64,000 bases of DNA, from contig NZ_CP133720.1 of the NCBI RefSeq assembly GCF_031326225.1, forward strand, positions 744,001-808,000, given 5' to 3'. Below are positions 8,558 through 17,890 of the stretch, one piece after another (the stretch's first letter is position 1; each line of letters starts with the position of its first letter). The notes under the pieces are model-generated. The model was not told the DNA's origin and ran no database searches. It worked only from the letters and a program-made list of their open reading frames with translations. The position numbers and the translations under genes are program-made. The stretch comes from Undibacterium cyanobacteriorum (GTDB taxonomy: Bacteria; Pseudomonadota; Gammaproteobacteria; Burkholderiales; Burkholderiaceae_D).

Positions 8558-8956
8558 ATGTTATCGATACTCCACCACCCACAACTCGCCGACTGCCGCC
8601 GTTTGTTCTTGCGCAATTACGAGGTCTCTATCAACATCGGCGTGCATGAATTTGAAAAGAAAGGTGAGCAGCGCGTATTGATCAATGTTGATTTGTATAT
8701 TCCCCTTGCCTTGTCGACACCGAAAGAGGATCACTTGGATGAAGTGGTCGATTACGATTTTATGCGTGGCACGATTGCAGCGCGCGTTGCGCAGGGGCAT
8801 ATCCATTTGCAAGAAACCTTGTGCGACGATGTCGCCAAAATTATGTTAGCGCACCCACGCGTACGCGCGGTACGCGTATCGACTATGAAGCCAGATGTGT
8901 ACCCAGATTGCGAAGGCGTTGGGGTTGAAGTGTTTCAGATTAAGTCTGAAGCTTAA
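8558..8956 (+). CDS. folB: Dihydroneopterin aldolase (FolB)
   Basis: A 132-aa protein of the FolB/FolX T-fold family. FLRNYEVSINIGVHEFEKKGEQRVLINVDL holds the characteristic glycine-valine-glutamate start of the fold. VVDYDFM and the HLQETLCDDVAKIML helix carry the pterin-anchoring Glu, and the usual C-terminal strand with VRVSTMKPD follows. FolB converts dihydroneopterin to 6-hydroxymethyl-dihydropterin and glycolaldehyde in folate synthesis. It sits 108 bp after the folM-like gene and 40 bp before ttcA on the same strand. FolX (epimerase) is the main alternative. Confidence 0.85.
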   Translation: MLSILHHPQLADCRRLFLRNYEVSINIGVHEFEKKGEQRVLINVDLYIPLALSTPKEDHLDEVVDYDFMRGTIAARVAQGHIHLQETLCDDVAKIMLAHPRVRAVRVSTMKPDVYPDCEGVGVEVFQIKSEA

Positions 8957-8995
8957 AGTCTGGAACAGAGAATCAGAGTGAGAAAGTAAGAGAGT

Positions 8996-9958
8996 ATGCA
9001 AGTAATATCAATGCCCGCCATGGCTGAAACAAGCAAGCCCGTCTCGACCAAGTCGGCGGAGAAAATCGCCTACGAGAATAACAAGCTGCATAAGCGTTTG
9101 TGCCGTTTAGTCGGACAAGCGATCGGTGACTTCAATATGATTGAAGACGGCGATAAGGTCATGGTCTGCCTCTCTGGCGGAAAAGATAGTTATGCCTTGC
9201 TCGACATCTTGATGACGCTGCGTCAGCGTGCACCGATTCAATTTGATATCGTGGCAGTCAATCTCGATCAAAAACAGCCGGGATTTCCTGAAGACGTGTT
9301 ACCAGCTTATTTGACGCAGCTTGGTATTCCGTTTCATATCGAGAATCAAGACACTTACAGCATCGTGAAAAAGTTAGTCCCCGAAGGGAAGACCACTTGC
9401 TCTCTTTGTTCACGTTTGCGTCGTGGTATTTTGTATCGTGTTGCCGATGAATTGGGTGCGACCAAGATTGCATTGGGCCATCACCGCGATGACATCATGG
9501 AGACCTTCTTCTTGAATATGTTCTTCGGCGGTAAGCTCAAGGGCATGCCTGCCAAACTGCAGTCCGATGACGGTCGCCATATCGTGATTCGTCCATTGGC
9601 CTATGTGAAAGAGGCGGACACCGAGCGTTACGCCAAGGTCAAAAATTTCCCGATTATTCCGTGTAATTTGTGCGGCTCGCAAGAAAACCTACAACGTAAG
9701 CACGTTAAACAATTGATGCGCGAATGGGATAAGCAACACCCAGGCCGTGTCGATAATATTTTCTCGGCTTTGTCGACGGTTGTGCCATCGCATTTGATGG
9801 ATAAAGATTTGTTTAATTTCCGCGATTTGAAATTGACAGGAGAGGCAGTGCCGAACGGTGATATCGCCTTTGATGAAGAACCGTGCAGCACGCCAGCGAA
9901 CAGTGTGATTCGTCTGCAAATCGATCGCGATGATGATAGCGAAGACAGCGAAGGATAA
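8996..9958 (+). CDS. ttcA: tRNA 2-thiocytidine(32) synthetase TtcA
   Basis: A 320-aa cytoplasmic enzyme that thiolates C32 of tRNA using ATP and an iron-sulfur cluster. It has the PP-loop ATP pyrophosphatase motif SGGKDS near residue 60, the CSLCSRLRRG motif (CxxC) near 137 and the second CNLCG (CxxC) near 223, all diagnostic of TtcA. GHHRDDIMETFFLNMF is also conserved. ATG 8996 has an AAGAGAG ribosome site; ATG codons at 9011 and 9020 are possible alternatives. An intrinsic terminator follows 41 bp after the stop. Confidence 0.95.
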   Translation: MQVISMPAMAETSKPVSTKSAEKIAYENNKLHKRLCRLVGQAIGDFNMIEDGDKVMVCLSGGKDSYALLDILMTLRQRAPIQFDIVAVNLDQKQPGFPEDVLPAYLTQLGIPFHIENQDTYSIVKKLVPEGKTTCSLCSRLRRGILYRVADELGATKIALGHHRDDIMETFFLNMFFGGKLKGMPAKLQSDDGRHIVIRPLAYVKEADTERYAKVKNFPIIPCNLCGSQENLQRKHVKQLMREWDKQHPGRVDNIFSALSTVVPSHLMDKDLFNFRDLKLTGEAVPNGDIAFDEEPCSTPANSVIRLQIDRDDDSEDSEG

Positions 9959-9999
9959 GCTGCTTAATCGCAAGAGTTCTCGCTGATTCAACTTTTATC

Positions 10000-10031
10000 A
10001 AACCCTCGTACTACGATGTGCGAGGGTTTTT
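10000..10031 (+). terminator. Intrinsic terminator after ttcA
   Basis: A 9-bp stem (AAACCCTCG with CGAGGGTTT) with a 10-nt loop runs straight into TTTTTA. Confidence 0.85.
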
Positions 10032-10206
10032 ATGTTTTGAGGGTAGGGATTTCGTTCCCCATAACCGGATTTCATCTACAAATTCCGGCATTTCATCGCG
10101 TCTTTCACTCAAGCCATCAACTTGGTCTTAGACTTTGAACTTAGTAAGCTTGGCAAAGTCCAAGTGCTTTCGTGCTAAAACGATAATTTTCCTTGTGGGG
10201 TGGTGT

Positions 10207-10893
10207 ATGAATCAAATCAGTGCGATTTTCCGTATGTTTTATGAACCTAGCGCGGCTTTCCGTGATTTGAAGGAAAAGCCTGCAGCATGGCTGGTGTTGG
10301 TCATGACGATTGTTCTGACGATTGGCGTGTTTGTCTGGTATTACACGACCGTTGATTTTCCTTGGTTAGTTGAACGATTCATCAGTGCACAACCCGATAT
10401 GAAACCTGAGGTGCGCGAGTCAATGCCAACTTTTATGAATCGCAACACGATGATGTATTCGACCCTGATTTGGGTTTTAATTGCAACTCCCGTCTTCTAT
10501 GCGCTGCACGGACTGTACTTTTTGATCGCCTCGCGCATTACGGATGGTGGTCTGAATTTCAAGCGTTCGTTTCATTTGGCGATTTGGGCTAGCGTACCAG
10601 CATTGTTAGGTATCCCATTAATGGCCTTGCAAGTGGCGACTGGTCATGGTCAAGTCGGTATGGAAGACCTCAATATGCTGTCCTTGAATTATCTTGTTAC
10701 GCATCTCCCAATGGGTGATAAGTGGACGAGTTTTTTCAACAGTTTGAGCGTATTACATTTTTGGAGTATTTTCGTCGCTGCATCGGGTATCAAAGTGTGG
10801 ACTGAAAAGAGCATCGCGACGAGTTTGACGATTGCTGCCTTACCGTATGCTGTGATTTATGGTTTGTGGGCCGCTAAGAACGCGTTTTTCTAA
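10207..10893 (+). CDS. Yip1-domain membrane protein
   Basis: A 228-aa protein with about five membrane helices. The opening IFRMFYEPSAAFRDLKEKP is the typical bacterial Yip1/YIP1-like start (a helix ending in a pre-membrane FxxPxxAF..L motif). The helices begin near residues 30, 85, 120, 175 and 205. The molecular function is unknown. ATG 10207 is preferred over an in-frame codon at 10135 because the family motif starts there and GGGGTGG lies before it. The gene precedes the MacAB-like set on the same strand by 76 bp and may be co-expressed. Confidence 0.8.
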   Translation: MNQISAIFRMFYEPSAAFRDLKEKPAAWLVLVMTIVLTIGVFVWYYTTVDFPWLVERFISAQPDMKPEVRESMPTFMNRNTMMYSTLIWVLIATPVFYALHGLYFLIASRITDGGLNFKRSFHLAIWASVPALLGIPLMALQVATGHGQVGMEDLNMLSLNYLVTHLPMGDKWTSFFNSLSVLHFWSIFVAASGIKVWTEKSIATSLTIAALPYAVIYGLWAAKNAFF

Positions 10894-10969
10894 TCGCATC
10901 CTTACCTCTTACTCCTCGCATTCTCACCCATTTAGTCATTAGAAGAAATTAGAAGACAACGGAACTCCT

Positions 10970-12226
10970 ATGAAAAAGTCTAAGTTGATCGGTATTGTTG
11001 CGGTACTCGCGGTGATTGCGGTTCCAGTCGCTATCAAAATGAAAGGCAACAAGTCTGCGACCGAAGTTGAATTGACATCAGTCGCCAAGAAAGAGATTCA
11101 ACCATCGATTCTCGCCTCGGGGAATTTCGTTTATCGACAGCAGGTGCAATTGAGTACCGAAGTGATGGGTAAGGTCTCTGAAGTATTGGTGAAGGAAGGT
11201 GACAAAATTACGCAAGGTCAAGTCTTGCTACGCCTTGACCCAACCTTGATTCAAGCAGAAGTCACGCAGCAGCGCGCCATGGTGCGTAGCGCCGAAGTGA
11301 ATATCGATCGAGCACAGTTGAACGTTGAGCGCCAGAAAACCAACTCTGAACGTAGCCAACGCTTGGCCGAAGCTAAGTTCATTGATACCAGCAAATATGA
11401 AGATGCTCAACATCAATTGAATCTGGCGAAAGTCGATTTGCAAGGTGCCAAACAAAGTGCGCAGCAAGCCGCAGCAGCCTTGGACCAAGCATTGAAACGC
11501 CTCGATAAAACCGAAGTACGGGCACCGATCAGTGGTACCGTCACCGCAGTGCAAATTAAGATCGGTGAGACCGCGGTCGCCAGCGCCACAGGCATGGCTG
11601 GTTCTTCTTTGATGACGATTGCCGATGTCGGCAGCTTGATGGCGGAAGTGAATGTTGATGAAGCCGATATCGCAAAAGTGATGGTCGGTCAGAAAGCCAA
11701 AGTGTATCCGGCAGCCTTCGATGACAAGCCAGTAATCGGCATCGTTGAGGAAGTTTCGATGGCACCAAAAGCAACCATTGCTGGTGCATCGCAAGGCAAG
11801 AGTTACGTGGTGAAGTTGAAATTAACAGAGAGTAACGTGGCGATTCGTACCGGCATGACATGTCGCGTTGAAATCTTGACCGGTGGGGGTAGTACGCGCC
11901 CAGTCTTGCCAATTCAAGCAATCTTGACGGGCGACGCAATGAAGCTCGATAAGGACGCGAAAGACAGCAAAGAAGTGAAAGAGAATTTGAAAGCAGCTGG
12001 TGTCGTGTTCATTGTTCGAGATGGTGTCGCGCGTAAGAAGCAAGTCAAACTCGGTATCGCTGACGACAGCAATCAAGAGATCTTGTCAGGCATTGATGAA
12101 GGTGAAAAAGTGGTGGTAGGTCCCGCACGCACCTTGCGTAGTTTGCGTGATGGCGACACAGTGAAAGAAGCCAAAAATGAATCCGCCAGCGCCAAAGCGA
12201 GCAGCCCGAACAAAGATGGGAAATAA
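10970..12226 (+). CDS. Efflux periplasmic adaptor subunit (MacA/HlyD-like)
   Basis: A 418-aa membrane-fusion protein. An N-terminal anchor helix (about 5-22) is followed by the lipoyl half-motif GKVSEVLVKEGDKITQGQVLLRLD, a long coiled-coil hairpin (about 90-180, rich in Gln, Ala and Arg heptads), the returning lipoyl half TEVRAPISGTVTA, a beta-barrel and a C-terminal Lys-rich tail. Adaptors of this kind link an inner-membrane transporter to an outer-membrane TolC channel. The ATPase follows 2 bp after the stop and the permease directly after it, giving a MacA-MacB-like layout with split ATPase and permease. No TolC gene is nearby. Confidence 0.9.
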   Translation: MKKSKLIGIVAVLAVIAVPVAIKMKGNKSATEVELTSVAKKEIQPSILASGNFVYRQQVQLSTEVMGKVSEVLVKEGDKITQGQVLLRLDPTLIQAEVTQQRAMVRSAEVNIDRAQLNVERQKTNSERSQRLAEAKFIDTSKYEDAQHQLNLAKVDLQGAKQSAQQAAAALDQALKRLDKTEVRAPISGTVTAVQIKIGETAVASATGMAGSSLMTIADVGSLMAEVNVDEADIAKVMVGQKAKVYPAAFDDKPVIGIVEEVSMAPKATIAGASQGKSYVVKLKLTESNVAIRTGMTCRVEILTGGGSTRPVLPIQAILTGDAMKLDKDAKDSKEVKENLKAAGVVFIVRDGVARKKQVKLGIADDSNQEILSGIDEGEKVVVGPARTLRSLRDGDTVKEAKNESASAKASSPNKDGK

Positions 12227-12228
12227 TC

Positions 12229-12915
12229 GTGATCACGCTGACTGGAATTGAAAAGACCTATCAGATGGGTGATCAGACCGTGCATGCTTTGCGCGGGATT
12301 GATCTGCACATTGAAAAGAACGAGTTGGTCGCGTTCATTGGGGCCTCCGGCTCAGGTAAATCGACCATGATGAATATTGTAGGTTGCCTAGATCGTCCAA
12401 GCGCGGGTACTTATCGTTTGAATGGTCGCGATGTGGCCACTATGACCAGTGATGAATTGGCCTTGGTTCGCAATGCTGAGATCGGCTTTATTTTTCAGAG
12501 CTTTCATCTATTGCCGCGCGCAACGGCCTTGGATAATGTCGCCCAGCCTTTGATTTATCGCGGCATTAGTCACAAGGAACGAACCCGTATGGCGCAACAG
12601 GCTTTGGAGCATGTTGGACTGGGTTCGCGTATGCACCATAGGCCTAATGAACTGTCTGGTGGTCAGCGTCAACGCGTGGCGATCGCCCGCGCTTTGGTCG
12701 GTCAGCCATCGATCTTGTTGGCCGATGAACCAACAGGGAATTTGGATTCGTCGACTAGTTTAGAAATTCTCGGCCTGATTAAAGATCTTCATCGTAATGG
12801 CCAAACGGTGGTCATGGTGACGCATGAGCCTGAAATCGCGGAGCAATGCAATCGCATCGTGCGTTTGCATGATGGTCGCGTTCTAAGTGACGTCGCTAAC
12901 ACGCCAGGAGCTTAA
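12229..12915 (+). CDS. ABC transporter ATP-binding protein (MacB/LolD-like)
   Basis: A 228-aa ATPase with Walker A GASGSGKST near residue 38, Q-loop IFQSFHLLP, signature LSGGQRQR, Walker B ILLADEPTGNLD and switch His in MVTHEP. It belongs to the MacB/LolD/FtsE class that energises periplasm-facing, FtsX-type permeases rather than classical importers. The start codon is GTG, 2 bp after the adaptor gene, and the permease starts 1 bp after this stop, so the three are translated from one message. Confidence 0.93.
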   Translation: MITLTGIEKTYQMGDQTVHALRGIDLHIEKNELVAFIGASGSGKSTMMNIVGCLDRPSAGTYRLNGRDVATMTSDELALVRNAEIGFIFQSFHLLPRATALDNVAQPLIYRGISHKERTRMAQQALEHVGLGSRMHHRPNELSGGQRQRVAIARALVGQPSILLADEPTGNLDSSTSLEILGLIKDLHRNGQTVVMVTHEPEIAEQCNRIVRLHDGRVLSDVANTPGA

Positions 12916-12916
12916 T

Positions 12917-14140
12917 ATGTTTCTCTTAATTGAAAGTGTACGCTCCGCTCTGAATTCAATACGTGCGCACCGCATGCGTAGTTTCTTGACGTCCTTGGGT
13001 ATCATCATTGGCGTGGCCTCGGTGATTACCGTGATCTCGCTCATTCAAGGTCTGTCAAAAAGTGTGACGAAACAGTTTGAAGGCTTGGGCGGCAATTCTC
13101 TGACGATCACGGCACATAATAGTTTTAAAGACGCAATGCGAGGAAAGATGAATGAATTGCGTTTTGAAGATATCGACTTTCTGCGATCTCATGTCGACGA
13201 GATCAGCGATATTAGCCCTCTTTTATTCATCAACGCACCAACGGTGCGATTCGGTAGTACGGAAACGTCTGGACGAGTGATAGCGACGACGCCGACCTAC
13301 CAAGATGCGCAGCAACGCTTTGCGACGATGGGGCGCTTCTTGAGTGATTCTGATGAAGTCAGTGCCCGTCGTGTTGCAGTGATTGGGCCGAAGTTGATTG
13401 AGACTTTGCACCTGCCAGACAACCCGATTGGCCAGTACATCAGTTTTAGTAATGAATGGTTCAAGATCATCGGTGTAATGGAGAAGCGCGGTGAGCTCTT
13501 TGGTATGTCACAGGACGATTATGTGATTATCCCATTCCGTACGGGGCGCAGCATCATCGGTAACAATCAGCGTCTGCGTAATATGCAGTTGACGGTGTCT
13601 CTGCATGATATTTCGAAGTTGGAGGAAGTCAAACCACGGATACGTTCAGTGATGCGCGCCTCGCATCGTTTGGATCCTGATGTGCCTGATGATTTCGATA
13701 TGGAATCGTCTGACCAACTGTCTAAGAGTCTTGATAACATCACAGCGACGGTGACGTTGGTAATGGGCGGTATCGTTAGTATCGCCTTGTTGGTTGGTGG
13801 TATTGGTATCATGAATATCATGTTGGTGTCGGTGACCGAACGCACGCGTGAAATTGGGATTTGTAAAGCGATCGGTGCACGCAGTCGTGACATCATGATG
13901 CAATTTTTGATTGAAGCCGTGACCTTGTCCGTGCTTGGTGGATTAATTGGCTTGATCTTGGGTTATGGCTTAGGCTTTGGTATTTCCAAGATGATTCCTG
14001 ATTTCCCCGATGCAGTGGTGCCTTGGTGGGCGGTCGTGCTGTCGTTTGTGTTCTCAGCTGGTGTAGGCATTGTGTTTGGTGTGATGCCTGCGAGTAAAGC
14101 TGCAAAGCTCGATCCGATTGATGCGCTACGCTATGAGTAA
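12917..14140 (+). CDS. ABC transporter permease, MacB/FtsX type
   Basis: A 407-aa permease with one N-terminal helix (about 18-40), a large periplasmic MacB-PCD domain (about 45-270) and three C-terminal helices. These include GGIVSIALLVGGIGIMNIM and the cytoplasmic TERTREIGICKAIGA coupling segment. ATG 12917 follows an AGGAG ribosome site inside the end of the ATPase gene. Together with the adaptor and ATPase it should form a tripartite mechanotransmission exporter for a peptide, lipid or antibiotic-like substrate; the substrate cannot be read from sequence. Confidence 0.93.
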   Translation: MFLLIESVRSALNSIRAHRMRSFLTSLGIIIGVASVITVISLIQGLSKSVTKQFEGLGGNSLTITAHNSFKDAMRGKMNELRFEDIDFLRSHVDEISDISPLLFINAPTVRFGSTETSGRVIATTPTYQDAQQRFATMGRFLSDSDEVSARRVAVIGPKLIETLHLPDNPIGQYISFSNEWFKIIGVMEKRGELFGMSQDDYVIIPFRTGRSIIGNNQRLRNMQLTVSLHDISKLEEVKPRIRSVMRASHRLDPDVPDDFDMESSDQLSKSLDNITATVTLVMGGIVSIALLVGGIGIMNIMLVSVTERTREIGICKAIGARSRDIMMQFLIEAVTLSVLGGLIGLILGYGLGFGISKMIPDFPDAVVPWWAVVLSFVFSAGVGIVFGVMPASKAAKLDPIDALRYE

Positions 14141-14180
14141 AGACGCTAGCTAGTGCAAAGTTTCCGTTTGAAGCAGCATG

Positions 14181-14212
14181 AAAAAACGCCGCAGATGATG
14201 CGGCGTTTTTTT
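14181..14212 (+). terminator. Intrinsic terminator after the MacAB-like operon
   Basis: AAAAAACGCCGCA pairs with the mirror arm TGCGGCGTTTTTT around a short GATGA-type loop. The T-run serves the plus strand and the A-run allows use by the convergent symporter gene as well. Confidence 0.9.
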
Positions 14213-14252
14213 ATGCGTGCTATATGAATTCTATATGCGCCCTATTTCTGTC

Positions 14253-15542
14253 CTAAGGCGTGCTTAAAGCTTTCTTCAGCCAGTCTTTTCCTTCCGCTAA
14301 ACGCGTCACCATCATGGCCGAAACTAAATCGCCATTCGCATTTAATAAGGTTGCGATCGGATCGACTAAAGTCCCAATCACCATGGCCACCGGTAAAGCT
14401 TGCTCCATCGGAAAACCAAACACCGTGATCGCGAATACTTCGCCGATGTAACCTCCATTGGGAATGCCGCCTTCCACCACTGACACGATGATGGTAATGC
14501 CCATGATGGCAAGGAATAGAGACGGTGCAGAAAAGTCTTTGCCGAACATGGCGAACAATAGGGCGAGCTTGATGATGGAGGACATACTTGATCCATCTTT
14601 GTGAATCGGCGCGCCGAGTGGGATCACGATGTTACGAATATGCGGAGGTATATGTAAGATCTCAGCCGCGTTGAGATTGGCGGGTATCGTGGCGATGCTG
14701 CTGCATGTACCGACTGCTGTCAGAGAGGGCGTCAGATTGTTGCGCCAAAAATGTTGGAAGCCCAAACGCCCCGCCGCGAGATAAGCATAGGCGCTGAAAC
14801 CAACAAAAAAGTACACGGTGCATGCGACATAGTACAGCGCCAAAGGATGCAAATAAACGCCTAAGAGCTGCGGACCAAATACGCCAACTTGGTAAGCAAA
14901 ATAAGCACCTAGTCCCAGTGGCGCGAGCGTCATGATCATCGCTAATAATTGCTTCATGACTTCGTTACCCGAGTTGAGGAATTGTGCAAAGGCTTGGCCT
15001 TTTTCTCCAGCTCGTAAGGTCGCGAAGCCTACCATCAACGATACGAGAATCAAGGCCAGCATATTCTTGCGCGCCATCAGTTCAAAGAAATCATTGACGG
15101 TGAGCACTTGCGTGATGCTGGTACTCGCTTGATGTAGGCTCGCGTTAGGATTATCAAGCAGGGCTTGGCTGGCCATGGCACGCAGGGAATTGTCATCGGC
15201 GATAGGGAAGCACAACATCACTACATACATCACCAAGCCCGACACGATCACCGTCATCAAGAACACGAGGCTGACCAAGCCAAACAGTTTGCCAAGGCGT
15301 TCATTACGCTGCAGATTGGCGATCGACGAGGCAATCGTAAAGAACACTAAAGGGATAATGGCGGTGAATAGGAGATTGAGAAAGATGTCGCCGATAAATT
15401 TGAAACTCTCGACCTTGGCACCGAAAATGAAACCAATCGCACTGCCGACAATAATGCCACCCAGCAGGAGAACGATGCTGGCGTAGCTTTGCCATACAGA
15501 AGGCTGTGCGGAAGGTGTCGATATTTGAGCTTGAGTATGCAT
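14253..15542 (-). CDS. Dicarboxylate/amino acid:cation symporter (DAACS family)
   Basis: A 429-aa transporter of the GltP/DctA family with eight membrane helices and two re-entrant hairpins. Family marks are FTAIIPLVFFTIASSI early, the Ser-rich hairpin GTCSSIATIPAN, PLGAPIHKDGSSM in helix 7 and DPIATLLNANGDL in helix 8. It imports C4-dicarboxylates or acidic amino acids with H+ or Na+. The helix-8 sequence NxxxD is kept. It is transcribed toward the MacAB-like operon and shares its terminator region. Exact substrate unresolved. Confidence 0.92.
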   Translation of the reverse strand: MHTQAQISTPSAQPSVWQSYASIVLLLGGIIVGSAIGFIFGAKVESFKFIGDIFLNLLFTAIIPLVFFTIASSIANLQRNERLGKLFGLVSLVFLMTVIVSGLVMYVVMLCFPIADDNSLRAMASQALLDNPNASLHQASTSITQVLTVNDFFELMARKNMLALILVSLMVGFATLRAGEKGQAFAQFLNSGNEVMKQLLAMIMTLAPLGLGAYFAYQVGVFGPQLLGVYLHPLALYYVACTVYFFVGFSAYAYLAAGRLGFQHFWRNNLTPSLTAVGTCSSIATIPANLNAAEILHIPPHIRNIVIPLGAPIHKDGSSMSSIIKLALLFAMFGKDFSAPSLFLAIMGITIIVSVVEGGIPNGGYIGEVFAITVFGFPMEQALPVAMVIGTLVDPIATLLNANGDLVSAMMVTRLAEGKDWLKKALSTP

Positions 15543-15772
15543 AGCGCCAAGGAGAAGGATGTCGAAGTAGAGTGCACGGGTTTATCGCATCTTAACGCAA
15601 TTTATCGACCAGCCATGTTCGTTGCAGCATTGTCGCAACGGCAGATTGAATCGATGTTAGTGAGTCGATTCAGGGAGCGGCTAGAAGAGCGACAAAGTGA
15701 GGGGCTAAAGCGAGAGGCTAAAAAAAGATTAAAGCAGGGAAGGAAAAACCAGTGTGATCTAGCTGAGGAGCA

Positions 15773-15812
15773 CTTGATCTAGACTGACGCTCGTTGTTGT
15801 GTCTAGATCAAG
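15773..15812. repeat. Perfect 12-bp inverted repeat in an intergenic region
   Basis: CTTGATCTAGAC and its exact reverse complement GTCTAGATCAAG flank a 16-nt spacer. It lies in the 328-bp gap between the start of the symporter gene and the end of the cyclophilin gene (both minus strand). No T-tract follows on either strand, so it is either a Rho-independent-like stem without a tail or a protein-binding site. The rest of the gap shows no gene I can support. Confidence 0.6.
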
Positions 15813-15870
15813 CGATTGAAGTAATGAAGACGTAAAGCGTAGACTTGAAATGAAGATTTAGAATCAATAC

Positions 15871-16749
15871 TTATTTAGCAGGGATTACTTTGGCTGGGAT
15901 AGGCACATCACAAATAGAAAAGTCGGCGCCCTTCTTTTCACGGGTTTGATCGATTAATTGTTTCATCGCCGTTTCGGAAGCAACGAGGACTTGTGGGCGT
16001 TCATTGGCCGGGATGTCTGACAAAATCCGTACTTGCTTCATGATGTCGGGATCGCTTGGTGGCTCACCGAACTTAATGCTCATTAAGACATCGAGACCAA
16101 TCACCACACGTCCAAATACCGTGTAATCGCGGTCGAGGCGACGCGAGGCATCGAGCATGAAATACAGTTCGCTGTTGGCTGAGTCACGCGGTTCATTGCG
16201 CCCCATGCCAGCCACGCCGGTGCAATGCGCACCCCAACTTCGGAGATTGCCATTGTTACGCGCAATCGCATCGGCCATGGGTAGCGATTGAAACGGCACG
16301 CTACCAATGAAACCAGTGCTGGCATCACTACTATGCGCGGCGAAGTTGGAGACACTTTGGTACGGCAAACGGAACATCATTTCGCCTGCCAAATTAGGAT
16401 GGCTGGTACCGCCGCCATCTTTGTTATTGGGATTGCCGGTTTGAGCGACGAACTTGGCAATCACGCGGTGGAACTGCAGTCCATCGTAGATTTTTTCACG
16501 CGTGACTAGCTTAATTCTTTCGATGGCCTTGGGCGCCATCTCTGGTCGCATTTCGATAATCATGCGACCTTTGTTGGTGTCAATCACTAGCGTTTGTTCA
16601 GGGTCTAATGCCCGCCATTGCTTATCGTCGGCCGTGTTTGCTGCTTTATCGATTGCAACGCCGGCGCTTGCACTGGAGTGCAAGGCAAATGCTGTAGCCA
16701 ATAACAAACTAAGTTTGAGCAGTTGCGGTGCGATGCGGGTGGTGGACAT
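15871..16749 (-). CDS. Periplasmic peptidyl-prolyl cis-trans isomerase (cyclophilin type)
   Basis: A 292-aa protein with an N-terminal signal peptide (hydrophobic core about 11-24, ASAG cleavage region near 30). A cyclophilin domain of about 190 residues follows: YDGLQFHRVIAKFVAQTGNP holds the catalytic FHRVI Arg, with GVAGMGRN and YTVFGRVVIGLDVL further on. It should catalyse proline isomerisation of exported proteins. The domain carries an insertion between the FHRVI and GMG segments and a C-terminal extension of about 60 residues. ATG 16749 is chosen over an upstream TTG. Confidence 0.9.
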   Translation of the reverse strand: MSTTRIAPQLLKLSLLLATAFALHSSASAGVAIDKAANTADDKQWRALDPEQTLVIDTNKGRMIIEMRPEMAPKAIERIKLVTREKIYDGLQFHRVIAKFVAQTGNPNNKDGGGTSHPNLAGEMMFRLPYQSVSNFAAHSSDASTGFIGSVPFQSLPMADAIARNNGNLRSWGAHCTGVAGMGRNEPRDSANSELYFMLDASRRLDRDYTVFGRVVIGLDVLMSIKFGEPPSDPDIMKQVRILSDIPANERPQVLVASETAMKQLIDQTREKKGADFSICDVPIPAKVIPAK

Positions 16750-16816
16750 AAACAAACTCTCTTTCTGCCAATGTTGCTAATAATGCCTAAGGATACTTGA
16801 GTCTCTGTTGCGCGGC

Positions 16817-17776
16817 TTATGCCTGTTCTGCAGGTTTAATGTCGACAGCAATTTCACCAGGAACACTGAATACTTTGCCGTGGCTCTTACGCGTACCAAA
16901 ATAAACGATGCCGAGCACCAAGATCACTGAGGTCACAACACTCGCTTCAGGACCAAAGGCGCCGCCATTGAGCCACACTGGTGTGTTATCGGCATTTTTG
17001 AGGTCGATAAAAAGTGGAACGACTTTCAAGTTCTGACCACTGACCTCTAAACCGAAGCCAACACCAAGCAACCAATTCCATGCGCTATGCCATGCACAAA
17101 CGCCCCACAAACTACCTTCTTTCCAGGCGTATAAACTCAGGAGGATGGCGACCAGAACGATATTGAATAAACCGATCAAGAGTTCGGTCGACATCTTGAT
17201 ATTGCCGGCATGGAGTGCCGAGAACATCAACATATTGCCGACGATACCGACCGTCACGCCATAGCGTGAAGTTAATAATTGAAACAACCAACCACGCATG
17301 AAAATTTCTTCGGTCGCACCTTGCACTACAAAACCCAAGAAAAGGAAGACCAAGGCCATCAGGGAACCTAGTGAGAAGTTATAAGCAATGCCTGATGCTT
17401 CAATTTGGTAGCCACCTAAGAGGTAGATGCTGCCAACCACTGTGCTGATAAAACCGAAACCGAGCAAGAGGCCTCGTCCATACAAGCGCGAACCATTCGA
17501 AATAAAACCAATTGTCGCTAGGCTGCGTCTTTCGAAAAACTTCACCCAAGCGAAGCAGAGTAAAGCTCCGAAACCAAATACAAATACGAGTTGAAAGAAT
17601 TCACTCTGCCAAGTCGACTTTGGGAAAACATCACGCATGCCTGGAATGTGGATGAGTAGTCCACCCAGAATTTCACCTACGATGAAAAAGACGAGAATGA
17701 GAATGATCGCCGCCAAAGTCCAAGTGCGTTTATGTTGCGGTTCTCGGTTTGCGTAGAGTTCGATACCACGTGCCAT
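16817..17776 (-). CDS. CPBP family intramembrane glutamic endopeptidase
   Basis: A 319-aa membrane protein with about eight helices. The CPBP/Abi motifs are present: the Glu-Glu pair with Arg in TEEIFMRGWLF near residue 160, a His in LMFSALHAGN near 189 and the second HSAWNWLLG near 232. This is the family of CAAX-type proteases (Rce1 relatives), in which the two Glu and the His act on membrane substrates. A clear GGAGACG ribosome site precedes ATG 17776. The substrate is unknown; neighbours give no strong hint. Confidence 0.88.
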   Translation of the reverse strand: MARGIELYANREPQHKRTWTLAAIILILVFFIVGEILGGLLIHIPGMRDVFPKSTWQSEFFQLVFVFGFGALLCFAWVKFFERRSLATIGFISNGSRLYGRGLLLGFGFISTVVGSIYLLGGYQIEASGIAYNFSLGSLMALVFLFLGFVVQGATEEIFMRGWLFQLLTSRYGVTVGIVGNMLMFSALHAGNIKMSTELLIGLFNIVLVAILLSLYAWKEGSLWGVCAWHSAWNWLLGVGFGLEVSGQNLKVVPLFIDLKNADNTPVWLNGGAFGPEASVVTSVILVLGIVYFGTRKSHGKVFSVPGEIAVDIKPAEQA

Positions 17777-17890
17777 GATGCGTCTCCTTTTTTGAGGTTG
17801 TAAGCGCCGCTCTAGTCGTCAGCTTTTATATTTTGTTTCTAAGTTTAATTCTGAACTTAATTCTGAGCTTAAATCGGAAGATGACACCGA

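Noticed and set aside
15489..15782. 97-codon plus-strand frame between the symporter and cyclophilin genes
   Set aside because: It begins inside the symporter gene on the other strand, lacks a ribosome site and ends in the inverted repeat.
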